DNA of 64,000 bases from Prevotella falsenii DSM 22864 = JCM 15124. Its GTDB lineage: Bacteria > Bacteroidota > Bacteroidia > Bacteroidales > Bacteroidaceae. Within the stretch, counting starts at the first letter, position 1; each line of letters starts with the position of its first letter. The notes under the pieces are model-generated. The model saw only the letters and a list, made by a program, of their open reading frames with translations. It did not search any database and was not told the origin of the DNA. Of this stretch, positions 26,292-36,091 are shown piece after piece. The translations under genes and the position numbers were made by a program. Where the stretch lies: contig NZ_BAJY01000002.1 in NCBI RefSeq assembly GCF_000613945.1, positions 85,554 to 149,553 on the forward strand. Direction: 5' to 3'.

Positions 26292-26483
26292 TTTGTAAAG
26301 ATAGTTCGTAGTGAAAATGATAATTTCGATTTGGCATTGCGAAAGCGTAGGTTTTGCGATGCAAAACCTACGCTTTTACCGTGTAAAACCTACGGTTTCG
26401 GAATGCAAAACAATAGGTTTTGCATTGTGTTGATAATGAAGTGGTTACACAAAACATAATCTTGTGAAAAATGTTTACAGTAT
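26292..26483 (+). repeat. Dispersed hairpin-word repeat, copy C
   Basis: Head TTTGTAAAGATAGTTC, words with cassettes CGTAGG, CCTACG, CCTACG and AATAGG, tail CTTGTGAAAAATGTTTACA. Words 1 and 2 pair perfectly (CGTAGGTTTTGC with GCAAAACCTACG). It lies in the convergent gap between the lipoprotein and the secreted nuclease genes. Confidence 0.8.
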
Positions 26484-26511
26484 TTCAGTCGTTTTTTCGT
26501 TTGTTGTTTTG

Positions 26512-27449
26512 TTATTTAATGTTCCACAGATTTATGATTATATCCTTGTTCAAGCTCTCTACTTTCTTCTCTATGTCGTCGGGGAGATTGCAGAAGAAGT
26601 CTATATGCGTGAGCTCTTCAAGTTCTTTTATGTTCACGACATAAGGTTTGAGCGATGTTTCTTGGTTGTTTTCGTGTTTAAACCAGAAACCGATGGCTTT
26701 GTATTCCCATTTGTTGTGTGCATTATTATAGTATTTCATAAGTGCTGCCGAGAAGAAATAGCCCGGCACAATGAAGCCGTTGCGTAGGTAGGCTTTCACT
26801 TTAGACGACTCGTCGATGGTGCCGCCACGACATATAAACATTGTGTCTTTTGAATTTATATTGAACGCAGCACGTATTTTGTTTTCCATTGTCAGCCAAA
26901 TACCGCCACCTTTTGCACTGCCGTTGAATGCGCTAAGCTGCGGCTGCATGTTGCTGATGTAGAAGGTTTGCTTTTGTGCTTCTTCTGTATTTCTGCGGTC
27001 TGCCGATGGACAAAGGTGCCCGTGGTCGTAACCTGTATTCCAATAGGGGTCGTAGCCGAATGCCATGGAAGCGGGAATTAAGGGGTCGGAAGGATATTGT
27101 GGGTTGCCATACCATCTGCCAGTGTTCCATTTGCTGTTACTTTGGTATAGCTGATAGCAAGTCCAACGATTCGATTTCTTTTCGCCGTCCCATTCAAGCT
27201 GTAGTTTACTTCGCCTGCGCTTTGGTCTATGTGGGTAATAACGATGCTTTTGCCTCCTTTAAGCTGTGGAAATTCCAAGCGATGTGTGTATCGGTTGCCA
27301 TCTTTCAGATTGGAATTGCTGTTATTGGCGATGGTTTTGTGGTTGTCATCATCGGGCGAATTGTTGCTGTCGTTGCCACAAGCCGAGAGAAAAATAGCTG
27401 CAACGAAAAGGAGAGAGAAGATGCTTAATAAAGGTTTTGTAGGTTTCAT
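26512..27449 (-). CDS. Secreted DNA/RNA non-specific endonuclease (one-base frameshift)
   Basis: Sugar-non-specific nuclease of the NucA/Serratia family, predicted lipoprotein: MKPTKPLLSIFSLLFVAAIFL then SACGND. As read, the frame breaks near 27198-27205. The N-terminal part runs off-frame after GEVNYSL, and the rest begins as EWDGEKKSNRWTCYQLYQ in the next frame. One missing base restores a 312-aa protein. The catalytic motif YDHGHLCPSADR holds the expected His (the DRGH motif appears as DHGH), followed by FYISNMQPQ. It is the last gene on this strand downstream of L31 and is separated from L31 by a terminator, so it probably has its own promoter. Confidence 0.85.
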
Positions 27450-27507
27450 TTGTCTTGAGGGTTTAGTTATAATCTGTTGATACCAATTTTGTGTTGTTGA
27501 AAAAGAA

Positions 27508-27551
27508 AAAGTGCGAGCAAACGCATATGCAACTACGTTTGACCGCACTTT
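27508..27551 (-). terminator. Terminator of L31 gene
   Basis: AAAGTGCGAGCAAACG (27508-27523) pairs with CGTTTGACCGCACTTT (27536-27551) with a small internal mismatch. On the minus strand it runs into TTTTTCTTTTTC. Confidence 0.85.
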
Positions 27552-27573
27552 ATACTGTTGTGGGTATATTGTT

Positions 27574-27825
27574 TTACTTCTTCAACTTACCGTAACGGTT
27601 CATGAAGCGGTCTACGCGACCTGCAGTGTCCACAAGTTTGCTCTTACCTGTATAGAATGGGTGAGAGGTGCTTGAGATTTCGACTTTAACCAATGGGTAA
27701 GTTTCGCCTTCAAACTCTACAGTGTCGTTAGATTTGCATGTAGATCTTGAAAGGAACATATCGCCGTTGGACATATCTTTGAATACGACGGGGCGATAGT
27801 TGTCTGGGTGAATACCTTTTTTCAT
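27574..27825 (-). CDS. rpmE2: Ribosomal protein L31, type B
   Basis: Large-subunit protein bL31, 83 aa, full length: [17 protein letters not shown], a [19 protein letters not shown] block and the C-terminal [16 protein letters not shown]. It lacks the zinc-binding CxxC pair of the type A form, so it is the zinc-independent type B. It is transcribed alone, between the lipoprotein operon and the nuclease gene. Confidence 0.95.
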   Translation of the reverse strand: MKKGIHPDNYRPVVFKDMSNGDMFLSRSTCKSNDTVEFEGETYPLVKVEISSTSHPFYTGKSKLVDTAGRVDRFMNRYGKLKK

Positions 27826-27964
27826 TTTACTTTTATATGTTTTATTATTAATAAAAATTTCGTTGTTTGCATTGTGTCGTACAAGTGGTATTCTGCCACC
27901 ACATACTCACAAGGTGCAAAATTACGAATAATTCTGCACCCTGCCAAATATTTACGATAGTTTT

Positions 27965-28945
27965 TTAGTTTACCGTAACTTTCTTAATTTCCCATGTTGT
28001 GGTAATTTCTTTGGTACTGTTGTATTCAAACGCAACGAATACTTTTTCCTGACCGGCATACTCTTTCAAGTCGCAAGTAGAATCTACGAAGTTCCAATTC
28101 TTGCCAGAAGGAGGATTGTTGATAGCCACCGACTTCCAGTTGTTGCCATCGGTAGAAACAAGTACCTTGACAGCATCGTTGAGAGCGGCTGTCTTCAGAT
28201 AGTTCAAGGCATTGTTGAAAGTCAGGGTAGCTGTGCTCAGACCCTTTAAGCTGAATGCCGGCGATATGAGACGGCTTTGCGTTTCATAGTTGGTATTGTT
28301 GGCACGACCGGTTGCTTTCATTTGTTTGAAGTTTGCATCGTGAACCCATACATTTGTCAATCCTTCGGGGAGAGCCTTTACATTCACGATGGTGAAGTTG
28401 GCAATGTCGTTTTCGAACGTTGCATTTAAGCCGGTATTGGCAGGTGAAGGAGTTTCTTGCACCTCGCCGTTAAGCGAATAGATGTAGTTGCCTTGCCCAA
28501 GTTGCTTGACGCCATTGGTATGTGTCATCAGCTTACCGCAAATAATAACCTTGTCGCCCTTCTTGATTTTATTGCTGTCTGTGAACTTTACGTTGCCCAA
28601 AGCCTTTCCACGGAAAACATAGAACTGGTTGGTAGTGGTGCCATCGTCAGAGATATAGTAGGTGGCATTGCCGTATTGGGTGTTGATTTCCTGAACACTT
28701 ACGACGATGCCCTGTACATAGACCTCCTTGTCGAGCCCCTCTCCTTTGGTAATATAGTTTTGTGCAGCTACAATATTGAAAGGATCGTCCTTTGTACCGG
28801 TGCCTTTAGCCTCCATGTCGGAAGGATTTGGTGTATTATTGTCTTTCTCGAATGTAATGTCGTATGGCATTGGTACATCTTCGCAGCTTGTCAGTGTGAA
28901 AGCAGCGATAGCCAATGCAAACATTGAATTAATTAATTTCTTCAT
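27965..28945 (-). CDS. OB-fold and choice-of-anchor-like lipoprotein
   Basis: Surface lipoprotein, 326 aa: lipobox region ALAIAAFTLTSCEDV. After a short linker, residues about 45-160 look like an OB-fold of the type found in secreted nucleases such as YhcR (KGTGTKDDPFNIVAAQNYI, YVQGIVVSV, KGDKVIICGKL). Residues about 170-326 resemble a choice-of-anchor/cleaved-adhesin jelly-roll (SRLISPAFSL, STDGNNWKSVAI, FVAFEYNST). It is third gene after the outer-membrane receptor and the paralogous lipoprotein. Nucleic-acid or glycan binding is inferred from the fold only. Confidence 0.7.
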   Translation of the reverse strand: MKKLINSMFALAIAAFTLTSCEDVPMPYDITFEKDNNTPNPSDMEAKGTGTKDDPFNIVAAQNYITKGEGLDKEVYVQGIVVSVQEINTQYGNATYYISDDGTTTNQFYVFRGKALGNVKFTDSNKIKKGDKVIICGKLMTHTNGVKQLGQGNYIYSLNGEVQETPSPANTGLNATFENDIANFTIVNVKALPEGLTNVWVHDANFKQMKATGRANNTNYETQSRLISPAFSLKGLSTATLTFNNALNYLKTAALNDAVKVLVSTDGNNWKSVAINNPPSGKNWNFVDSTCDLKEYAGQEKVFVAFEYNSTKEITTTWEIKKVTVN

Positions 28946-28983
28946 ATCTGTTTTACTTTTTTTGTTTGTCTGTGCTTAATGTT

Positions 28984-30311
28984 TTATTTTACTACGAGGT
29001 TCTTGAATTCCCACGTAGCAGCAGTTGTTTCGGTACTGTTGTAGAAGAAACTAATGTAAATCTTCTTGCCACAGTAAGCTGTCAGGTCGGCTTTTGCAGT
29101 TACAAAGTTCCAGTTCTCGCCCGTTGGCTTTTTGTCGATGGTAAGGTCTTTCCATGTTTTGCCGTCGGTAGAAGCTTGTACTTTGAGCTCTTTGTCGAAG
29201 TCGCCGAAGTAGCGGGCTGCGTGGTCGAAAGTTAATGTAGCCTTTTTCACCTGTGTAAGGTCGATTAACGGTGATGTAGCACGGGCGTGGGTTTCGTATC
29301 GTTTCCCATTAACGTACGCTGTAGCTTCATTCCGAAGGCTGGAGAAATCCATTTCCAAACGAACGTTATACCCTCCGGGAGTGTGCCTTGGTCGAGCGTC
29401 CAGTCGGTCGGTGCTTCTGCAAACGAGTTGCTGTAAATCGTTTTCTCTGCCGGTGCAACAGGCTTAATATCGTCAAGAGAGCGGATAATGATTTCCCACT
29501 GATTGTTGAAACGCTTGAAAATACCTGTAATATCAACCTTACCGGTGGGGACTTTGGCATTTGCAAAGTCAGCGAAGTTGCTGTTATAGACAATTACTTT
29601 CTTGCCGTCTTGTTCGTTCAACGTCCACGAAACGCTGCCCGCGCCACCTGTTGCGTTAGCGAAAGTACCATCAACAGACGGTGTACTCGACTTGAAGCTG
29701 ACGTTGCGAATGACGCCGAGCTTACCGGCATCTTTCTCAAATGTCCAACCGGTGCCGGCAGAACCATTTGCAAACTCTTCAGCCTCTACCGTATTACCTG
29801 AAGAGAGAATTTTGTAGTGCTTGTCCCAGACTATACGGCTGATGCGTCCGATAGATGTTGCGCCCTTAGCATTCATTGTTGGAACTCCAATTTGTGCTTG
29901 TTTGCCGTAGTTTCCTATATAAAGTTCTTTCAAGTCGATGAGTATTTCGGTTCCAATAGGAAGTATTCCGTAAAGACCGCCTTGCGCGACAGAAACGATG
30001 ATAGCACCTGTTTTGTCTTGCAGTGCTATTTCATTATAGATGTTGCCTGCTATGTCTGAGCTTGTAACAATACCTTTTATCTGCAGGTTTTCGGTAACTT
30101 GCTCATAGCTTACCCCCTCGCGATAGTCGGTATTGATGGGTTTTGCAAACTTTGTTTTAAGGTCGGCGATAGAAATAACATTGGTTTCTGTTAGCTCGTT
30201 ATTGCCGTATGGTGATGGGAGATTCTCATCAATCTCTGCATATCTGTCGCCCATACACGAAGCAAAAAGGGTGCAGACTGCTGCCATCATTATATATTTT
30301 ATATTCTTCAT
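28984..30311 (-). CDS. Two-domain surface lipoprotein, DUF5689-like plus jelly-roll (one-base frameshift)
   Basis: Lipoprotein (MKNIKYIMMAAVCTLFASCMGD) of 442 aa when one missing base near 29352-29357 is restored. As read the frame diverts after GITFVW, and the continuation EMDFSSLRNEATAYVNGKRYE lies in the next frame. The N-terminal domain (EQVTENLQIKGIVTSSDIAGNIYNEIAL in pattern) is OB-fold/DUF5689-like; a middle OB-like repeat and a C-terminal choice-of-anchor jelly-roll (ASTDGKTWKDL, ISFFYNST) follow. The C-terminal half is homologous to the next lipoprotein gene. It lies 13 nt downstream of the outer-membrane receptor gene and is surely co-transcribed. Confidence 0.75.
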
Positions 30312-30324
30312 AATTCTGTTTCTT

Positions 30325-32907
30325 TTAGAATTTATAGGCTATATTCAACATTCCGTTGATACCATTTACATAGTATTTCTTAGGATTTTTGTTGAAATCG
30401 TACGCACGTGCTGTGGTTTCACCTGTGGTTTGATTAATTGTATAGCTACTTCTGCTCTGCTCGTAACCGCCGGAAACAATCTTCTGATTATTCAAAAGGT
30501 TGGTTATCATCAAATTGATGGAAAGGCTTCCGCTCTTTAAATAGATGTTCTTACCGATGGAAGCGTCGAGCATAAAGCCGCCTTTTCCTTCGCTTTGAGC
30601 GTATGGAGTGTAGTTGCCTTCAGCATCTATACCGCCAAATTTTGTACCCATTGTACGCAAAGTGCTGCCATAACGGAGGCTCGGAGCGTAAGAAAGATAG
30701 ATTCTATCATAATAGTTGCCCTTCAAATCAATGAACCAACCGCCTTGGTGGAAGCTCAAAATGCCACTGTATGCAGATAGTGGAGTACCGCTTTCGCGCA
30801 TTCCTTTGTTGTAGACAACATCTTTATAGAAAGTGCTCTTTGTAGAGTTCATATAAATAACATCGGCGTTGTTGATATTCTTTGCTTCGCTCCAAGTTCC
30901 CAAAGCCTTGAAGTTCAAGAAACTTGTGAGTTTGAAATCAAGACCCAATTCTACACCGTAGTAATTCTTTTTGATACCGGTCATGCTGACATAGGTAAAT
31001 GAATTGACATCGTCGAAATAGAAGTTCTGCCACTCTGTTACATGTGTCAGGTGGTTATAGTATGCGCTCAAGTTGGCGTGTAGCCAGTTGCCGGAATACT
31101 GATAGCTTATTTCGCTTGAGAAAATGCGCTCGTTGCGTAAGTTCTGAACGAAGTCGTTGTTCATTTCGGGCGATACAAAGGCATTGCTTGCTTGCGGTGC
31201 ACGGTGCTCGTAGCCTAAGCCGAGAGATACAGCATTGCCGCCTCCGATTGTCCATGTACCACTGAACTTACCGCCACCTGTAAGGAAATCGGCGTGTTTG
31301 CTCTTTCCATACGAGTTGTTGGCAAACATTCCGTTGCGCATGTACCCACGTCTGTACATGTTGTCGTAGCCTATTTTGGCAGCGACCATGTAGTGCAGAT
31401 TGCCATAAGTATGTGCAAAGTTTGTCCAAAGTGTACCACGGCGCACATTCAAATTGTAGTCGTAGCCGAACTTATCGCCTTCGTAAACCAATGCACCAAG
31501 CCCTTGTGTGCCCATTGTATTTAGGTCGTATTGAATGCGTGGGTCGTTTGCAGCGTAAGTTCCGATAGCGTATGTGTTCACGTTATGGAAACTCTTGGCA
31601 CCCAAAAGGTCTTCCATCGTCTGATAATGGCGACCGAAGTTTTGTCCAATCATGAAGCCGATATTGAACACTTTGTCTTTTCCAATGTGTGTATTAAGCG
31701 ATGAAGACAATGTAATTGTAGCGTTGTCGTTATGCTTTGCCTGAACGTAGTAGAGCGCATCTTGTCCGTTTGCAGCTGCTTGGCGGTTAGCATAGTAAAG
31801 TCTGTCCCATTGTATTTGGCGGTTCTCCTTGATTTTCCACCAATTCACGGCTGCGTTCCAGTCTGAGTATGCCTGCGCTGTGCGGTAGCGAGTGTTTTGC
31901 TCGTTCCAAACATCGTAATAGCTACTGGGCAGGTTTTTCCAATAATCCGGCTGTGGATTGTCTGCATTGTTGTAGTTCAGCTTGGTGCTTTTATACATCG
32001 AATACTTTCCGAACAAACTTGTTGTGAGCTTTGTTTTGTCGTTGATATTCCAATCCCAAGTGAAGATTGCTGCCGGAGCGAAGTCGTTTACCACACGGCT
32101 GTTGCGACGATGACCGTTCTGGTATCCCCAGTAAGGGTTGTATTGGTAGTCGTTAGCCAGCCAGTAAACTTCGTCGGTGCTTGCTCCTTGCGATGAACGT
32201 TCGGTAGGATTGCCCCATGTAGAGAAACTGAGCGAGTGCCCGTTGTTCCATTTCTTCTGGACACCGAAGAAGTAAGAGAGTGCGTTATAGAATGTTCCTT
32301 CTACATAACCACGGTTTGCCCAACGGTAAGTAATGTTGGCAGCAAAAGCCCAACCTTTACTGTTGAACCCGCTACCGTAAGTGTACATTCCTCTTAATGT
32401 GTAATTACGGTTTGCGCCCGATAATGTGATGCGGTGTCCGCCTGCCATTGAACCTGCTCTGAAATCGTAATTGTTACTTCCTGCCATAGCAGTCATTGAG
32501 AAATTATTATTCTCAAATGGTAATGCAAAATCCACATTTCTGGTTTGTTGGTTAAGTCCGCCTACTAAAGAATAACGGAATTGTCCGCTCTCCATATCGT
32601 TCATCGGTGCGCCATTAATGTAGACATCATTGTATTTAGGGCTTAACGCACGGTATCTGAAACGTAATGGAGAATATAAAAATCCGACTTCAGAGGCATA
32701 CACATTACTATTTGAATTCAAGATAGTAACATTTGAACTCCTGTCGTTATCCTCTCCTAACTGTGCTTCTGTGAACGTGAATGCTGATTCGTCCATCATG
32801 TTTTGTGCTTGCTCGTGCCGTATCGTGTCGGTATTGTTGTTGTTCTGTGCAACAACCATTGACGAACTGCAGAGCGCAATCACAGCGAGTTTCAACTTTT
32901 TCTGCAT
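30325..32907 (-). CDS. TonB-dependent receptor-like outer-membrane barrel
   Basis: Large outer-membrane barrel, 860 aa, first gene of a three-gene unit with two surface lipoproteins, an arrangement like SusC/D but with different partners. Signal peptide MQKKLKLAVIALCSSSMVVAQ. A plug-like N-terminal region includes FRYRALSPKYNDVYINGAPMND and is not preceded by a carboxypeptidase-D-like domain. The barrel ends in GMLNIAYKF with a terminal Phe. The ligand is unknown. Given the OB-fold lipoproteins and nearby nucleases, nucleic acid fragments or nucleosides are a candidate cargo, by inference only. Confidence 0.75.
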   Translation of the reverse strand: MQKKLKLAVIALCSSSMVVAQNNNNTDTIRHEQAQNMMDESAFTFTEAQLGEDNDRSSNVTILNSNSNVYASEVGFLYSPLRFRYRALSPKYNDVYINGAPMNDMESGQFRYSLVGGLNQQTRNVDFALPFENNNFSMTAMAGSNNYDFRAGSMAGGHRITLSGANRNYTLRGMYTYGSGFNSKGWAFAANITYRWANRGYVEGTFYNALSYFFGVQKKWNNGHSLSFSTWGNPTERSSQGASTDEVYWLANDYQYNPYWGYQNGHRRNSRVVNDFAPAAIFTWDWNINDKTKLTTSLFGKYSMYKSTKLNYNNADNPQPDYWKNLPSSYYDVWNEQNTRYRTAQAYSDWNAAVNWWKIKENRQIQWDRLYYANRQAAANGQDALYYVQAKHNDNATITLSSSLNTHIGKDKVFNIGFMIGQNFGRHYQTMEDLLGAKSFHNVNTYAIGTYAANDPRIQYDLNTMGTQGLGALVYEGDKFGYDYNLNVRRGTLWTNFAHTYGNLHYMVAAKIGYDNMYRRGYMRNGMFANNSYGKSKHADFLTGGGKFSGTWTIGGGNAVSLGLGYEHRAPQASNAFVSPEMNNDFVQNLRNERIFSSEISYQYSGNWLHANLSAYYNHLTHVTEWQNFYFDDVNSFTYVSMTGIKKNYYGVELGLDFKLTSFLNFKALGTWSEAKNINNADVIYMNSTKSTFYKDVVYNKGMRESGTPLSAYSGILSFHQGGWFIDLKGNYYDRIYLSYAPSLRYGSTLRTMGTKFGGIDAEGNYTPYAQSEGKGGFMLDASIGKNIYLKSGSLSINLMITNLLNNQKIVSGGYEQSRSSYTINQTTGETTARAYDFNKNPKKYYVNGINGMLNIAYKF

Positions 32908-33159
32908 ATCTTTTTATTAAATATAATTATACTTTTGTGCAAAGTAACGAAATATTTTTTAAAAAGGAAAGGATTTTATGATAAAATTTAAATGTCGCTG
33001 TCTGCCAAGCAAAAAGTTTTATCAGGACTGTAATAAATTTAAATAAACGTGCTTTATTATCAGATAAATTCACGATATTTGCAGGTTGAATGCCATTCTG
33101 CGGTTTAACGACTGCTTTGGTAAATACTTTATTTGATTAAAAATCATACAATTATAACA

Positions 33160-34205
33160 ATGAAGAAATATCTATTTTTCCTGATGTTTACGGTGCTTTT
33201 CGGTGCCAAAGTTAATGCACAAAAGAAGTTTTCCGTTTACGGAGTCGGCTTCTACAATCAAGAAAACCTTTTCGATTACACACACGACGAAGGTAAGAAC
33301 GATATGGCATTTACCCCCAATGGGTCGTATAAATGGAATAAAATGAAGTATGAGAGCAAGTTGCGTAATATGTCTAAAGTGCTTGCTGAAATGGGAACAG
33401 ATGTTCTTCCTAACGTTGGCTGTGCTTTATAGGCTTGTCTGAAGTTGAAAATGCGCATGTTTTAGACGACTTGACAGCGCAGCCGGCACTCGCTGCCCGT
33501 GGTTACAAGTACGTTCATATTGAAGGACCCGACAGGCGCGGTATCGATTGCGCCTTGATTTATAATCCTAAGTTCTTCACAGTGCGCGATACAAAGCTCG
33601 TTCCGTACGTTTATGAGCGTGCAGAAGATGCCAAACGCGCCACCCGTGGATTTCTTACTGTAAGCGGAACAATGGCAGACGAGCACGTAACCGTGGTTGT
33701 ATGCCACTGGCCAAGCCGTGGCGCGGGTTCTTATTATCGCGAATTGGCCGGTAAACAAGTAAAGGTTTTGAAGGATTCGCTTTTACAAGACGACCCCAAT
33801 GTGAAAGTTCTTGTAATGGGAGATATGAACGACGACCCGACAAACAAGAGTATGTACGAATGTCTATCGGCTAAAGCAAACATCGAAGAAGTGGGTGCGG
33901 GTGATATGTATAACCCTTGGTACAACGTCTTGGCAAAAGAAAACATAGGCACTTTGCAGTATCAAGGCAAGTGGAACTTGTTCGACCAGATTGTGATGAC
34001 GCCAAACTTCTTGAACAAGAACAATCAAAAAGATTTTTCAAGTTTGAAGTATTGGAAGCATCAAGTGTTCCGTCGTGATTATCTTTTCCAAGAAACAGGC
34101 AAGTATAAAGGCAACACCAAGCGTACAACTGCCGGCGGTGTATGGCTTGACGGATATTCGGACCACCTCCCGGTAGTAGTTTATTTGATGAAGGAACAAA
34201 AGTAA
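33160..34205 (+). CDS. Secreted endonuclease/exonuclease/phosphatase (EEP) family protein (one-base frameshift)
   Basis: EEP-fold hydrolase, likely a nuclease or phosphodiesterase, exported by the signal MKKYLFFLMFTVLFGAKVNA. The frame stops at 33432 as read. Adding one T in the TTT run at 33426-33428 joins DVLPNVGCAF to IGLSEVENAHVLDDL, the classic catalytic Glu strand. Further marks are HVTVVVCHWPSR (catalytic His region), VLVMGDMNDDP (Asp/Asn pair) and DGYSDHLPVVV (final Asp-His). 348 aa after correction. It is divergent from the receptor-lipoprotein operon and abuts the UDG-family gene with zero spacing. Confidence 0.85.
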
Positions 34206-34787
34206 ATGGAGGTAGAAACTCATCCATTTGAACCGTGGCTGCCTGCCAATGCCAAGTTGCTGATGCTCGGAACGTTCCCGCCTGCGCCCAAACGGTGGGC
34301 AATGGAATGGTATTATCCGAACTTCACGAACGACATGTGGCGCATATTCGGGCTGATATTCTTTGGCGACAAGTTGCATTTCGTTGATGAAGAGAACAAG
34401 ACTTACAAGCTGAACGAGTTGAAACAGTTCTTAAAGCAAAAAGGTGTGGCATTGTTCGATACCGCCTTGCGCATACGAAGAACCACGGGAACTGCTTCCG
34501 ATAAGGATTTGGAAATAGTGGAACCTGCCGACCTTGACGGAATGTTGCGTTCGTTGCCGGACTGTAAAGCCGTATTGGCAGCAGGGCAACTTGCCACTAA
34601 AGTCTTTACCGAACACTACAATATAGATGCTCGTAATTTAAAGATGGGAGAGTACAGAACGTTCAACTTTGAAGGCAGAACGCTGAAATTATACCGACAA
34701 CCCAGCAGTAGTCGTGCCTATCCGATGAAGGTTGAGAAGAAAGCGGTGTACTACGAACAGATGTTTAAGGAAATACAGATAATTTAA
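34206..34787 (+). CDS. Uracil-DNA glycosylase superfamily protein
   Basis: 193 aa, cytoplasmic. It matches the UDG superfamily branch with a LMLGTFPPAPKRW active-site loop (motif GxFPP) and later AGQLATKVF and YRQPSSSRAYP strands, the last corresponding to the leucine/serine loop. Substrate specificity is unknown; some family branches excise uracil or hypoxanthine, others are uncharacterised. Its ATG directly follows the EEP gene stop (no gap), and it ends 2 nt before uridine kinase, so the three are one operon. Confidence 0.8.
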   Translation: MEVETHPFEPWLPANAKLLMLGTFPPAPKRWAMEWYYPNFTNDMWRIFGLIFFGDKLHFVDEENKTYKLNELKQFLKQKGVALFDTALRIRRTTGTASDKDLEIVEPADLDGMLRSLPDCKAVLAAGQLATKVFTEHYNIDARNLKMGEYRTFNFEGRTLKLYRQPSSSRAYPMKVEKKAVYYEQMFKEIQII

Positions 34788-34789
34788 AT

Positions 34790-35422
34790 ATGCACGAGAA
34801 TATAACGATAATAGGGATAGCAGGTGGCACAGGCTCAGGAAAGACCACTGTCGTGAATAAGGTTGTAGAAGCATTGCCCCCTCATCATGTGGCTGTAGTG
34901 CCGTTGGATTCGTATTACAACGATACCACCGAAATGACCGAAGAGGAACGCAGAGCCATTAACTTTGACCATCCGGACGCTTTCGATTGGAAGTTGCTGA
35001 CCAAGCAAGTAAACGATTTGCGCAATGGAATAGCCATCGAGCAACCTACTTACAGTTATTTGGCTTGCAACCGTCTGCCCGAAACCATTCACGTAGAGCC
35101 AAAGCCGGTGATTATTATCGAGGGAATTATGACGCTTTTGAATAAGAAGCTACGCGATGTAATGGATTTGAAGGTGTTTGTAGACTGCGATTCCGACGAG
35201 CGTCTGATACGTAATATCGAGCGTGATATAATAGAACGCGGACGCGATGTCGCAACAGTCGTAGACCGATACCGCAAGGTTTTGAAACCAATGCACGAAC
35301 AGTTTATCGAGCCTACCAAACGTTATGCAGATATAATTATTCCGCAAGGCGGCGACAATGCAAAGGGTATTGGCATTCTGTGTAGTTATATTAAAGGCTT
35401 GGTTCCGCAGGTTAAGGACTAA
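34790..35422 (+). CDS. udk: Uridine kinase
   Basis: Phosphorylates uridine and cytidine in pyrimidine salvage, cytoplasmic. 210 aa, full length. P-loop GIAGGTGSGKTT at residues about 8-19, the DSYYND motif, NFDHPDAFDW, and the ERDIIERGRDV lid helix are typical. It is third in an operon with a secreted EEP-family nuclease and a UDG-family protein, which fits use of nucleosides released from extracellular nucleic acid, though udk is also a general housekeeping gene. Confidence 0.95.
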   Translation: MHENITIIGIAGGTGSGKTTVVNKVVEALPPHHVAVVPLDSYYNDTTEMTEEERRAINFDHPDAFDWKLLTKQVNDLRNGIAIEQPTYSYLACNRLPETIHVEPKPVIIIEGIMTLLNKKLRDVMDLKVFVDCDSDERLIRNIERDIIERGRDVATVVDRYRKVLKPMHEQFIEPTKRYADIIIPQGGDNAKGIGILCSYIKGLVPQVKD

Positions 35423-35440
35423 AGAGTTCTTGCAAGAAAC

Positions 35441-35488
35441 AGTCTGTTTTACCTGAATTCGGCACGAAGAGAGCAGGTAAAGCAGACT
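35441..35488 (+). terminator. Terminator-like hairpin after udk
   Basis: AGTCTGTTTTACCT (35441-35454) pairs with AGGTAAAGCAGACT (35475-35488), with one G-U pair in RNA and a 20-nt loop. There is no strong T-run. Confidence 0.5.
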
Positions 35489-35548
35489 ATCTCACTGATG
35501 TTTTTAAGCAAGTCCGTTAATGAAAGAGTGAGCGTTCTTCCGTTTAAC

Positions 35549-35743
35549 TTTGTAAAGATAATTCCCTTAAAAAGTGATAATTTCGATTTGGCGTTGCGAA
35601 AGCGTAGGTTTTGCAACGCAAAACCTACGGTTTTACCCTGCAAAACAGCCGCTTTTGCAATGCAAAACAATAGGTTTTGTAATGCGTTGATGGGCAGAGG
35701 GTTAAGTAATAGTTGTGCTTGCGAAAAATATTTACGTTTTTAT
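35549..35743 (+). repeat. Dispersed hairpin-word repeat, copy D
   Basis: Head TTTGTAAAGATAATTC, words with cassettes CGTAGG, CCTACG, AGCCGC and AATAGG, tail CTTGCGAAAAATATTTACG. Word 3 carries AGCCGC as in copy A, while copies B and C have CCTACG there, showing cassette exchange. Confidence 0.8.
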
Positions 35744-35840
35744 CATCTTCTTTTCGCGGTACTGTCCTATAAAAGTGTGTACACCCACGATATTCCGTTT
35801 ATCAACCGGCGGCTTCGTATTTATAAAAGGCAATAAGAAA

Positions 35841-35877
35841 AGCCATATCTTCGATAACACTGAAGATATGGCTTTTT
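35841..35877. terminator. Bidirectional terminator
   Basis: AGCCATATCTTC (35841-35852) pairs perfectly with GAAGATATGGCT (35862-35873), with T or A runs on both outer sides. It serves the convergent udk side and the small acidic gene on the minus strand. Confidence 0.85.
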
Positions 35878-35912
35878 ATGTTTAATGAATTCTTGTTAAG
35901 GTTTCGGAATTC

Positions 35913-36080
35913 TTATTCTTCCCATTCGGTAGTAAAGTCTTCGTCGAATGTAGACTCTTTGCTGTCGCTGTCTTCCGGATTCATTTCTCCTGATATACGG
36001 ATTATCGGGTTTTCGAGTAGTTCATCTGTTAGAACTACTGTTGCTACCAATGGGGTTTTATATTCTTTTTTGTTCATCAT
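35913..36080 (-). CDS. Small acidic protein of 55 aa downstream of BspA-like gene
   Basis: Function not recognised. MMNKKEYKTPLVATVVLTDEL at the start and an acidic C-terminal half (15 Asp/Glu in the last 25 residues, ending TTEWEE). The opening (K-x-Y-x-x-P-x-V/L-x-x-V-x-L) is like many short proteins scattered in Prevotella and Bacteroides genomes that have a conserved N-terminus and a variable tail. The start at 36080 or 36077 lies 11 nt after the BspA-like stop, so it is co-transcribed and translated after that gene. It ends before a bidirectional terminator. Confidence 0.65.
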   Translation of the reverse strand: MMNKKEYKTPLVATVVLTDELLENPIIRISGEMNPEDSDSKESTFDEDFTTEWEE

Positions 36081-36091
36081 CTAATCTTGTT

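Noticed and set aside
35453..35470. GAATTCGGCACGA-like string resembling a cloning adaptor
   Set aside because: It differs from the adaptor by an inserted A, sits in the loop of the udk terminator hairpin, and flanking DNA is continuous. Coincidence is the simpler view.
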